From CAWDZK01 sp963807005 (GTDB taxonomy: Bacteria > Actinomycetota > Actinomycetes > JACCUZ01), in contig CAWDZK010000004.1 of assembly GCA_963807005.1 (NCBI GenBank), positions 434,001 to 498,000 of the forward strand: a stretch of 64,000 bases of DNA, written 5' to 3'. Both the position numbers and the translations under genes were made by a program. A model generated the notes under the pieces. That model was not told the DNA's origin, ran no database searches, and saw nothing but the letters and a program-made list of their open reading frames with translations. Positions 23,671-30,561 of this stretch are shown here, one piece after another; positions within the stretch are counted from its first letter, which is position 1; the number at the start of each line of letters is the position of its first letter.

Positions 23671-24273
23671 GTGACCGTCCTCCTCCTCGACCTGGACGGG
23701 GTGCTGCTGCACCCGGCTCCCGGACTCGACGACGCGCTGGCCGCTGCGGTCGAGTGGCGCGACGGCGGCCACGCCGCCTTCGCCCGTGAGCTCTCGCGCG
23801 ACCCGGCCTACGTCGCGGCCCAGGTCGGCGGGCACGACGTACTGGCCGCCATGGCACCGGTGCTCGCCCGGCACGCGCCCGGCGCGGACCCCGCGACGGT
23901 GCACGACCTCTGGTGCACGCCCCCGGTCGTCGACCGGGACGTGGCCGACCTGCTGCCGGACCTCCGGGTCGACGCCGTCCACCTGGTCACCAACCAGGAC
24001 ACCCGGCGGATGACCGCGCTCGCGCCGGTGGTCGCCGGGCTTGCGGTGGACGGCGTGTTCGCCTCCTGCGACCTCGGCGAGCGCAAGCCGGAGGCCACCT
24101 TCTTCGCCGCCGTGCTCGGCGTCCTGGGCGCCGCCCCGGCCGGCTGCCTCCTGGTGGACGACTCGGCAGCCAACGTCGAGGGCGCCCGGACGGCCGGGAT
24201 GGCCGCGCTCCTGCACTCGTCCGCCGCGGAGCTGCGCCCCGAGCTCGTCCGGCGCGGCCTGCTCGACGGCTGA
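23671..24273 (+). CDS. HAD-superfamily hydrolase
   Basis: A 200-residue HAD protein. Motif I is LLLDLDGVLLHP (DXD with the nucleophile Asp), motif II VTNQDTR, motif III the Lys in GERKPEATFF, and motif IV LLVDDSAANVEGA, so all catalytic residues are present. Likely a small-molecule phosphatase; the substrate is unknown. GTG at 23671 fits homologous sequence, with GGCAGGA upstream. An in-frame ATG at 23614 sits just after TAAGGT and TACATT boxes (23603-23613), so a leaderless longer form is possible. It stands alone between divergent and co-directional neighbours. Confidence 0.82.
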   Translation: MTVLLLDLDGVLLHPAPGLDDALAAAVEWRDGGHAAFARELSRDPAYVAAQVGGHDVLAAMAPVLARHAPGADPATVHDLWCTPPVVDRDVADLLPDLRVDAVHLVTNQDTRRMTALAPVVAGLAVDGVFASCDLGERKPEATFFAAVLGVLGAAPAGCLLVDDSAANVEGARTAGMAALLHSSAAELRPELVRRGLLDG

Positions 24274-24460
24274 CGGGTTGTCGGGCCCCTGCCCTGGTGC
24301 CCCGACTCCCCCGGCCGGCTGTTCGAGCAGGCGTTCGACCCGGGCGTCAGGTCCGTCGACCCTGAGCAGACCCGCGGCGGTGCGGACTCCGCGACTCCCC
24401 CGGTGCTGTGAGGTCCGCGACACCAGCGGGTCATGCGCCGGTGCGGCGCCCGGCCGGTCC

Positions 24461-24472
24461 TAGGGTGTCGGG
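24461..24472 (+). promoter_or_regulatory. -10 box of a probable leaderless promoter
   Basis: TAGGGT at 24461-24466 ends six bases before the GTG at 24473, with no Shine-Dalgarno sequence. This is probably the start of the esterase-esterase-ATP-grasp transcription unit. Confidence 0.5.
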
Positions 24473-25561
24473 GTGCCTGGCGACCCGACGTCCGTCTCGG
24501 GACCCGTCGTCGGCGAGCGCACGATCACCTTCCGGTACGACGACCCGGACCGTGACCTGCGCGGGGTCCGGCTCTACCAGGAGGTCCGGATCCCCGGTGG
24601 GCTGCTCGACTTCGTGCACCGGGACGGCAGCTGGGTCCTCGAGGTGGACCGGCCCGACGTGGACCGGATGGAGTACCTGTTCCAGCTGACCGGGGCCGAC
24701 GGAACGGAGCGGTGGGCGCTGGACCCCGCCAACCCGGCCCGGGTCGGCGGCGCGTTCGGAGACAAGTCGGTCCTCGAGCTGCCCGGCTACCGGCCGCCGT
24801 CCTGGCTCGGCCGGGCGGCACCCCCCGGCCGGCGCCGCGACCTGGACGTGTCGGCGCGGGCCCTCGACGCGGACGTCCCGGTCACCCTGTGGAGCCCCGC
24901 CGGGCTGGCGGCGTCCACGCCCGCCCTGCTGCTCCTCGTCCACGACGGACCGGAGTACGACGAGCTGGCCGGCCTGACGACCTACCTCGGGGCGCTGGTC
25001 GCGTCCGGTGAGCTCCCGCCCCTGCGGGCGGCGCTGCTCGGTCCTGGTCACCGGGACGAGAGGTACTCCGCCGACGGCGCCTACACCCGAGCGCTGTGCC
25101 TGGCCGTGCTGCCGCGGCTGCGGGTCGAGACGGCGGTGACCGCCACGGTCGGGATGGGGGCCAGCCTCGGGGCGCTGGCGATGCTGCACGCCCAGCGGTC
25201 CGACGCAGGCTGCCTGGACGGGCTGTTCCTGCAGTCGGGGTCCTTCTTCCACCCGCGGCACGACGCGCACGAGCGTCGGTTCGCCCGCTACGACCGGGTG
25301 GTCCGCAGCGTCGACGGCGTGCTGCGCGCCCCGGGCCACCCGCGTCCTGTCCCCACCGTGATGACCTGCGGCACCCTGGAGGAGAACCTCGCCAACAACC
25401 GGATCATGGCCCGGGCCCTGGCGGCGCAGGGCTACGACGTGACGTTGCGGGAGCTGCGTGACGTGCACAGCTACACCGCCTGGCGGGACGCCCTGCACCC
25501 GGCGCTGACCGGGCTGCTGCGCGAGGTCGACCGGCAGCACCGCCCCGCGACAGCACCCTGA
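24473..25561 (+). CDS. Putative esterase of the enterochelin-esterase (Fes-like) type
   Basis: A 362-residue protein. Residues 1-115 resemble an immunoglobulin-like or carbohydrate-binding module (TITFRYDDPDRDLRGVRLY). The remainder is an esterase alpha/beta domain with LVHDGPEYDE, the nucleophile Ser231 in MGASLGALAM, and a late His in DVHSYTAWRD. This N-terminal module plus esterase layout is that of Fes-like enzymes that open siderophore trilactones. No siderophore genes are nearby, so another ester or amide substrate is equally possible. It precedes a second esterase by 11 bases and is likely part of a pathway with the ATP-grasp enzyme. Confidence 0.78.
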   Translation: MPGDPTSVSGPVVGERTITFRYDDPDRDLRGVRLYQEVRIPGGLLDFVHRDGSWVLEVDRPDVDRMEYLFQLTGADGTERWALDPANPARVGGAFGDKSVLELPGYRPPSWLGRAAPPGRRRDLDVSARALDADVPVTLWSPAGLAASTPALLLLVHDGPEYDELAGLTTYLGALVASGELPPLRAALLGPGHRDERYSADGAYTRALCLAVLPRLRVETAVTATVGMGASLGALAMLHAQRSDAGCLDGLFLQSGSFFHPRHDAHERRFARYDRVVRSVDGVLRAPGHPRPVPTVMTCGTLEENLANNRIMARALAAQGYDVTLRELRDVHSYTAWRDALHPALTGLLREVDRQHRPATAP

Positions 25562-25572
25562 CGGAGGTCACC

Positions 25573-26316
25573 ATGACGCGGACCGCCGAGCTCACCTCGC
25601 CCAGCAGCGGGTACCGCGGCCAGGTCGTGACCTACGGGCACTGGGGCCAGCCGGTCGTCGTCTTCCCGTCCGAGGCCGGCCGGGCGTGGGACTTCGAGAA
25701 CAACGGCATGGTCGAGGCGGTCCGGTTCCTGCTCGACGCCGGGCGGCTCAAGCTCTACTGCGTCGACTCGGCCGACGCCGTCACCTGGTCCGACCGCTCG
25801 CTCCCGCTGGAGCGCCGGGCCCAGCTGCACGGGCAGTACGAGCAGTGGGTGCTGGAGCAGGTCGTGCCGTACATCCACGACGACAGCGGCGGCCTGCGCC
25901 CGGTGCTGACGATGGGCTGCAGCCTCGGTGCGTACCACGCCGCGAACATCGCGCTGCGGCACGCGCACGTCTTCCCGCGGGCGCTGTGCCTGTCCGGCAG
26001 CTACGACCCCGCCCAGTGGGACGGGTGGGGCGACCGTGGCGACGCCTCGTACTTCCACAACCCGATGGACTACGTGAGCCACCTCGGCGGCGAGCACCTG
26101 GACTGGCTGCGGCGCACCGTGCACCTGACCCTGGTCGTGGGCCAGGGCGCCTGGGAGGTCGACCCCACCATGTCGCTGCCCAGCACCCGTACGTTCGCCG
26201 GCGTCCTCGCCGCGAAGGGCATCCCGCACGAGCTCGACGTGTGGGGGCACGACGTCCCGCACGACTGGCCCTCCTGGCAGCGGCAGGCGGCCCACCACCT
26301 CCCCCGCTTCTGCTGA
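25573..26316 (+). CDS. Esterase-family alpha/beta hydrolase
   Basis: A 247-residue esterase of the antigen-85/esterase-D-like group. The nucleophile is Ser117 in MGCSLGAYHAAN, with VDPTMSLPSTR and the late HDVPHDW His completing the likely triad. It has no signal peptide, so it acts in the cytoplasm. ATG at 25573 is preceded by GGAGG. The gene follows the Fes-like esterase by 11 bases and precedes the ATP-grasp gene, from which a 164-base gap with two palindromes separates it. Two successive hydrolases next to two ligase-type enzymes suggest formation and release of an ester- or peptide-linked metabolite. Confidence 0.8.
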   Translation: MTRTAELTSPSSGYRGQVVTYGHWGQPVVVFPSEAGRAWDFENNGMVEAVRFLLDAGRLKLYCVDSADAVTWSDRSLPLERRAQLHGQYEQWVLEQVVPYIHDDSGGLRPVLTMGCSLGAYHAANIALRHAHVFPRALCLSGSYDPAQWDGWGDRGDASYFHNPMDYVSHLGGEHLDWLRRTVHLTLVVGQGAWEVDPTMSLPSTRTFAGVLAAKGIPHELDVWGHDVPHDWPSWQRQAAHHLPRFC

Positions 26317-26339
26317 GGCGGGACCTCTCCAGACGTCGT

Positions 26340-26396
26340 CGAGTGGCGCGTAGTGGCTGCCTCACCGGGGCCATGGCAGCCACTACGCGCCACTCG
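26340..26396. repeat. Perfect 21-bp inverted repeat, GAGTGG-type family copy 2
   Basis: The arms at 26340-26360 and 26376-26396 are exact complements (left arm begins CGAGTGGCGCGTAGTGG) around a 15-base loop. It lies 24 bases after the esterase stop. No T-tract follows. Its left arm nearly matches the element at 9938, and its GAGTGG edge is shared with the element at 52617. Confidence 0.8.
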
Positions 26397-26419
26397 GCGG
26401 TCATCCTGGTCGGACGGAG

Positions 26420-26454
26420 GGCTGTCGACAGCCGCCGAGCGGGCTCACTACGGT
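26420..26454 (+). promoter_or_regulatory. 14-bp palindrome and -10 candidate before the ATP-grasp gene
   Basis: GGCTGTCGACAGCC at 26420-26433 is a perfect palindrome. TACGGT at 26449-26454 is a TANNNT box 26 bases before the GTG at 26481. The palindrome would cover the -35 area, as an operator does. This implies that the ATP-grasp gene can be transcribed separately from the esterases. Confidence 0.45.
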
Positions 26455-26480
26455 GCGAGGGACCGGACGGAAGGAGCACC

Positions 26481-27728
26481 GTGACCGACTCCCGGCACCT
26501 CATCGGGCTGCTGCTCGGCACCGAGAACGACTGGCCGACGGTCTTCGAGGACCTCGTGCGCCGGGTCGGCACCGTCGAGGACGGCTCCGGGACGGCGCAC
26601 TCCTACGGCGTCGAGCGGATCACGATCGAGCCGTTCGACCTGCGGTACTCCCCGTCGTACGACCTGGTCATCGACCGCCTGGCGTACTGGTACTACCACC
26701 CGCGCGAGTGGCTGAAGAAGGTCGCGCTGATGGACGACGTGTACCTGCTCAACTCGCCGTTCACCTTCCAGGCGATGGAGAAGCACGCCGCCTACTGCGC
26801 CATGATGCGGCTCGGTCTCAAGGTGCCCGAGACAGCGCTGGTGCCGTACAAGAACCCCCTCGACAACGCCAAGTACGCCTACACCGCCGAGCGCTACAAC
26901 CGCCCGTTCGACCTCGACGCGGTGGCGTCCAAGGTCGGCTTCCCGCTGTTCATGAAGCCCTACGACGGCGGGGCCTGGCGAGGGGTCTCCCGGATCCGCG
27001 ACGTGGACGAGCTGCACCGCGCCTACGACGAGTCCGGCGAGATGCTCATGCACCTGCAGGCCTCGGTCGAGGGGTACGACGTCTTCGCCCGGTCGCTCTC
27101 GATCGGGGCCGAGACGATGGTGATGAAGTTCGACGCCGACCAGCCGATGCACGCCCGGTACTCGGTGACGCACGACTTCCTCTCCCCCGAGACCGGCGCC
27201 GAGGTGCTGTCCATCGGCCGGATCGTCAACGCGTTCTTCCGCTGGGAGTTCAACTCCTGCGAGACGTTGGTCGCGGGCACCGAGGTGCACCCGATCGACT
27301 ACGCGAACGCCTGCCCGGACGTCGCGATCACCTCCCTGCACTACTACTTCCCGTGGGCCATGAAGGCGCTGGTGAAGTGGTCGGTCTTCTGCACCGCGAC
27401 CGGCCGGGCCCCCTCGCCGTACGTCGACCCGACGCCGTGGTTCGCCATCGCCGACCGCACCGACCTGTCCTACGACGAGAAGCTCGCCGCCTACTCGGCG
27501 CTCGCCGACGCCTACTTCGACAGCGAGCGCTACCTGGACTTCTGCGCCTCCCGTCTGGCCGACCTCGACGAACAGGCCCTGGAGTACTTCGCCTCCGGCG
27601 ACTTCGACCGGGTCCTCGTCGACACGGTCACCAGCACGTTCCCACCGCACGAGCACGAGCACTTCGTCGCGCACTACCGCGGCCTGCTCGGCGCCTGGTG
27701 CGCCGACGAGCGCGCCCGCCTCGGCTGA
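26481..27728 (+). CDS. ATP-grasp-type carboxylate-amine ligase, uncharacterised
   Basis: A 415-residue protein. FPLFMKPYDGGAWRGVSRI around residue 155 is the ATP-grasp Lys and Gly-rich loop, followed by LHRAYDESGEMLMHLQASVEGYDVFAR with the adenine-contact region. ATP-grasp enzymes activate a carboxylate as acyl phosphate and join it to an amine. The N-terminal domain (residues 1-100) is not a standard pre-ATP-grasp domain I can name, and the C-terminal 150 residues are helical and family-specific. GTG at 26481 is supported by GGAAGGAG. It faces a glutamate-cysteine-ligase-like gene whose stop lies 33 bases from its own. Confidence 0.78.
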   Translation: MTDSRHLIGLLLGTENDWPTVFEDLVRRVGTVEDGSGTAHSYGVERITIEPFDLRYSPSYDLVIDRLAYWYYHPREWLKKVALMDDVYLLNSPFTFQAMEKHAAYCAMMRLGLKVPETALVPYKNPLDNAKYAYTAERYNRPFDLDAVASKVGFPLFMKPYDGGAWRGVSRIRDVDELHRAYDESGEMLMHLQASVEGYDVFARSLSIGAETMVMKFDADQPMHARYSVTHDFLSPETGAEVLSIGRIVNAFFRWEFNSCETLVAGTEVHPIDYANACPDVAITSLHYYFPWAMKALVKWSVFCTATGRAPSPYVDPTPWFAIADRTDLSYDEKLAAYSALADAYFDSERYLDFCASRLADLDEQALEYFASGDFDRVLVDTVTSTFPPHEHEHFVAHYRGLLGAWCADERARLG

Positions 27729-27761
27729 TTGACCACCCGCCCGCGGTGCCGCTGCGCGGGC

Positions 27762-29234
27762 TCAGCCGACCGGCCAGGTGTGCACCGGCTGGTTCGAGTG
27801 CATGTGCTGGACGTACTCGCGCATCATCTCGCGCAGGGCGTCCGGCCGGTCGCGCCGGGCGAACAGCCGGTGGAACTCCGCCGCCTGCCAGCTCGCCCCG
27901 TTGACGCCGGCGAGGCAGCGGCCCTCGATGATCCCGAGCAGGCGGTCGCTGTCGCCGGTCGCCACCCCCCACTCCTCCAGGCCCTGGTGCGCCATCGGGA
28001 GCAGGTGCCGCAGCACCAGCTCGGTCGCCGGGACCTCGCCGATCCCGGGCCAGTAGATGCGCGCGTCGATGCCGTGCCTGGCCCCGGCGTGGAAGTTCTC
28101 CTCCGCCGCGGAGAACGACATCTGGGACCACACCGGTCGCTCCGCGTCGGCGAGCACCTTGACCAAGCCGTAGTAGAAGGCGGCGTTGGCCAGGACGTCG
28201 ACGACGGTCGGCCCGGCGGGCAGGCAGCGGTTCTCGACCCGCAGGTGCGGTCGACCCCGGACGACGTCGTAGACCGGGCGGTTCCACCGGTAGACCGTCC
28301 CGTTGTGCAGCCGAAGCTCCCCGAGACCGGGGACGTCACCACGGTCCAGCACCTCGACGGGGTCCTCGTCGTCGACGATCGGCAGCAGCGACGGGAAGTA
28401 GCGGACGTTCTCCTCGAACAGGTCGAAGATCGAGGTGATCCAGCGCTCGCCGAACCACACCCGCGGCCGGACGCCCTGCGCCTTGAGCTCGTCGGACCGG
28501 GTGTCGGCGGCCTGCTCGAAGACCGCGATCCGGGTCTCGCGCCAGAGCTCCTTGCCGAAGAAGAACGGGGAGTTCGCGGCCAGTGCCAGCTGCACCCCGG
28601 CGATGGCCTGGGAGGCGTTCCAGTGCGCGGCGAACGTCTCGGGGTTCACCTGCAGGTGCAGCTGCAGGCTCGTGCAGGCCGCCTCGGGCGCGATGCTGTC
28701 GGCGTACGCCGAGATCCGCTCCACGCCGTCGATGGCCAGGTGGATGTCCTCGCCCCGGGCGGCGAAGACCTGCTCGTTGAGCAGCGCGTAGCGCGGGTTC
28801 GCCGAGAAGGTCTCCTCGGTCAGGTGCTCGGGCCGGACGGTCGGGAGGATGCCGACCATCACCACGTCGGTGCCCTCCTCGTTCGCGACGTCGTCGGCGT
28901 GGTTGAGGCTGGCCCGGACCGCCTGCTCCAGGTCGGCGAACACCGGGCCGTCGAGCAGCCGCGGCGGGATGTTGATCTCGATGTTGAACTGGGCCAGCTC
29001 GGTCTGGAAGTCCGGGTCCGCCATCCGGGCCAGGACCTTCTCGTTGACCATCGCCGGGTCACCGGCCGCGTCGGTGAGGTTGAGCTCGATCTCCAGGCCC
29101 ATGCTCCGGCGCTCGGCGTCGAAGCGGGACTCGGCGAGCATGCGGGCGAACACGTCCAGGCACCGCTTGACCTTCTGCCGGTAGATCTGGCGGTCCTCAC
29201 GCGTGAACTGCCTGCTCGCGACGTCCTGGCCCAT
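27762..29234 (-). CDS. Glutamate-cysteine ligase-like (GCS2-type) carboxylate-amine ligase
   Basis: A 490-residue enzyme. MGLEIELNLTDAAGDPAMVN is the first substrate/metal motif with its Glu pair, followed by AQFNIEINIPPRLL, TSLQLHLQVNPE, RVENRCLPAGPTVVD and EENFHAGARHGID. This set is typical of glutamate-cysteine-ligase-fold enzymes that form a gamma-glutamyl or similar amide using ATP. Actinobacteria usually make mycothiol rather than glutathione, so cysteine need not be the acceptor. The start is ATG at 29234 (MGQDVASRQF), with GAAAGGGG upstream; the frame extends to 29339 without similarity. Its convergence on the ATP-grasp gene suggests a shared pathway. Confidence 0.8.
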   Translation of the reverse strand: MGQDVASRQFTREDRQIYRQKVKRCLDVFARMLAESRFDAERRSMGLEIELNLTDAAGDPAMVNEKVLARMADPDFQTELAQFNIEINIPPRLLDGPVFADLEQAVRASLNHADDVANEEGTDVVMVGILPTVRPEHLTEETFSANPRYALLNEQVFAARGEDIHLAIDGVERISAYADSIAPEAACTSLQLHLQVNPETFAAHWNASQAIAGVQLALAANSPFFFGKELWRETRIAVFEQAADTRSDELKAQGVRPRVWFGERWITSIFDLFEENVRYFPSLLPIVDDEDPVEVLDRGDVPGLGELRLHNGTVYRWNRPVYDVVRGRPHLRVENRCLPAGPTVVDVLANAAFYYGLVKVLADAERPVWSQMSFSAAEENFHAGARHGIDARIYWPGIGEVPATELVLRHLLPMAHQGLEEWGVATGDSDRLLGIIEGRCLAGVNGASWQAAEFHRLFARRDRPDALREMMREYVQHMHSNQPVHTWPVG

Positions 29235-29292
29235 CCGCCGCCCCTTTCCGGGCTCTCCTGCCACAACCTTGTCACGACCGGACCTCTCTCCG

Positions 29293-29345
29293 CGGATCTT
29301 GAGACGACACTCCGCTGTCGCGACGGTGCGTCGTCTCAAGATCCG
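29293..29345. repeat. Perfect 16-bp inverted repeat between divergent genes
   Basis: CGGATCTTGAGACGAC (29293-29308) and its exact complement (29330-29345) enclose 21 bases that contain the palindrome GTCGCGAC. Flanking TCTC/GAGA words extend the pairing with mismatches. It occupies the space between the GCS2-like gene and sbcD, where both promoters should be. Confidence 0.75.
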
Positions 29346-29397
29346 GGGAGAAGGGCGGGCGTCCGCGAGCCTGCCGGGTTCTGTCCAGGGCCCGACC

Positions 29398-29409
29398 TAC
29401 CGTCGGGAC
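29398..29409 (+). promoter_or_regulatory. -10 box of a probable leaderless promoter for sbcD
   Basis: TACCGT at 29398-29403 ends six bases before the GTG at 29410, and no Shine-Dalgarno sequence is present. Confidence 0.45.
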
Positions 29410-30561
29410 GTGCGCCTGCTCCACACCTCCGACTGGCACCTCGGCCGGTCCTTCCACCGCGAGGACCTGCTCGGCGCCCAGGCCCGGTTCGTCGACCACC
29501 TGGTCGAGACGGTCCGGGCCGAGCGGGTCGACGTGGTCGTGGTCGCCGGCGACGTCTACGACCGGGCCCTCCCGCCGGTCGACGCGGTCGCGGTCTTCGA
29601 CGACGCCCTGGCCCGGCTCGCGGGCACCGGCGCCCGGGTCGTCCTCATCAGCGGCAACCACGACTCGGCCCGCCGGCTCGGGTTCGGGTCCGCGCTGATC
29701 GACCGGGCGGGCATCCACCTGCGCACCGAGGTGGCCTCGGCGGGGCGGCCAGTCGTGCTGGACGACCCCGGAGGCCCGGTCGCGGTCTACGCCGTCCCCT
29801 ACCTCGAGCCGGACGCGGTGCGGGTCGAGCTCGGGTGCGACGAGCGCAGCCATGCGGCAGTCCTGGGCGCGGCGATGAGCCGGGTCCGCGCCGATCTCGC
29901 GGGCCGCCCCGGCGCCCGGTCGGTGGTGCTGGCGCACGCCTTCGTCACCGGCGGCGTGAGCAGCGAGAGCGAGCGCGACATCACCGTCGGCGGCGCGGCC
30001 GCCGTACCGATGGCCACCTTCGACGGCATCGACTACGCCGCCCTGGGGCACCTGCACGGCGCCCAGCGGCTGTCCGACCGGGTCCGCTACAGCGGCTCCC
30101 CGCTCGCGTACTCGTTCTCCGAGGAGCACCAGACCAAGCAGCTCCTGCTGGTCGACCTCGGGTCGGAGCCCGGTGCCGTGCCGGTCGTCGAGCCGGTGCC
30201 GACGCCCGTCGAGCGGCCGTTGGCGCGGGTGACCGGCCGCCTCGACGACCTGCTCGCCGGCGAGCGCTGGGCGCGGTACACCGGGCACTACCTGCAGGTG
30301 ACCCTCACCGACCCCACTCGGCCTCGGGAGCCGATGGAGCGGCTCCGGCGGCGGTTCCCGCACGTGCTGGTGCTGGCCTTCGCCCCCGACGGGGGTCCGC
30401 AGGAGGCCGGCACGTCCTACGCCGCCCGGATCCGCGGTCGTTCCGACCTCGAGATCGCCGGCGACTTCGTGGCGCACGTGCGCGGCCCCGCGGAGCCGGC
30501 CGAGTCCGCCCTGCTCGCGGCCGCGTTCGAGGACGCCCGCCGGGCGGAAGCGGCCCGCTGA
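29410..30561 (+). CDS. sbcD: Exonuclease SbcCD subunit D (nuclease)
   Basis: A 383-residue Mre11-type metallophosphoesterase. The motifs in order are TSDWHLGR, VVAGDVYDRA, LISGNHDSARR, LAHAFVTGG and GHLHGAQ, which supply all the metal ligands. With SbcC it forms the ATP-dependent nuclease that cleaves hairpins and blocked double-strand ends. GTG at 29410 is chosen because the first motif starts at residue 4 and a -10 box immediately precedes it. The stop overlaps the sbcC ATG by one base. The substrate preference of SbcCD is of interest here because a long inverted repeat lies directly upstream. Confidence 0.93.
   Translation: MRLLHTSDWHLGRSFHREDLLGAQARFVDHLVETVRAERVDVVVVAGDVYDRALPPVDAVAVFDDALARLAGTGARVVLISGNHDSARRLGFGSALIDRAGIHLRTEVASAGRPVVLDDPGGPVAVYAVPYLEPDAVRVELGCDERSHAAVLGAAMSRVRADLAGRPGARSVVLAHAFVTGGVSSESERDITVGGAAAVPMATFDGIDYAALGHLHGAQRLSDRVRYSGSPLAYSFSEEHQTKQLLLVDLGSEPGAVPVVEPVPTPVERPLARVTGRLDDLLAGERWARYTGHYLQVTLTDPTRPREPMERLRRRFPHVLVLAFAPDGGPQEAGTSYAARIRGRSDLEIAGDFVAHVRGPAEPAESALLAAAFEDARRAEAAR

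Noticed and set aside
24473..25561. Siderophore (enterobactin-type) esterase role
   Set aside because: The fold resembles Fes, but there is no siderophore biosynthesis or uptake gene anywhere in the window.
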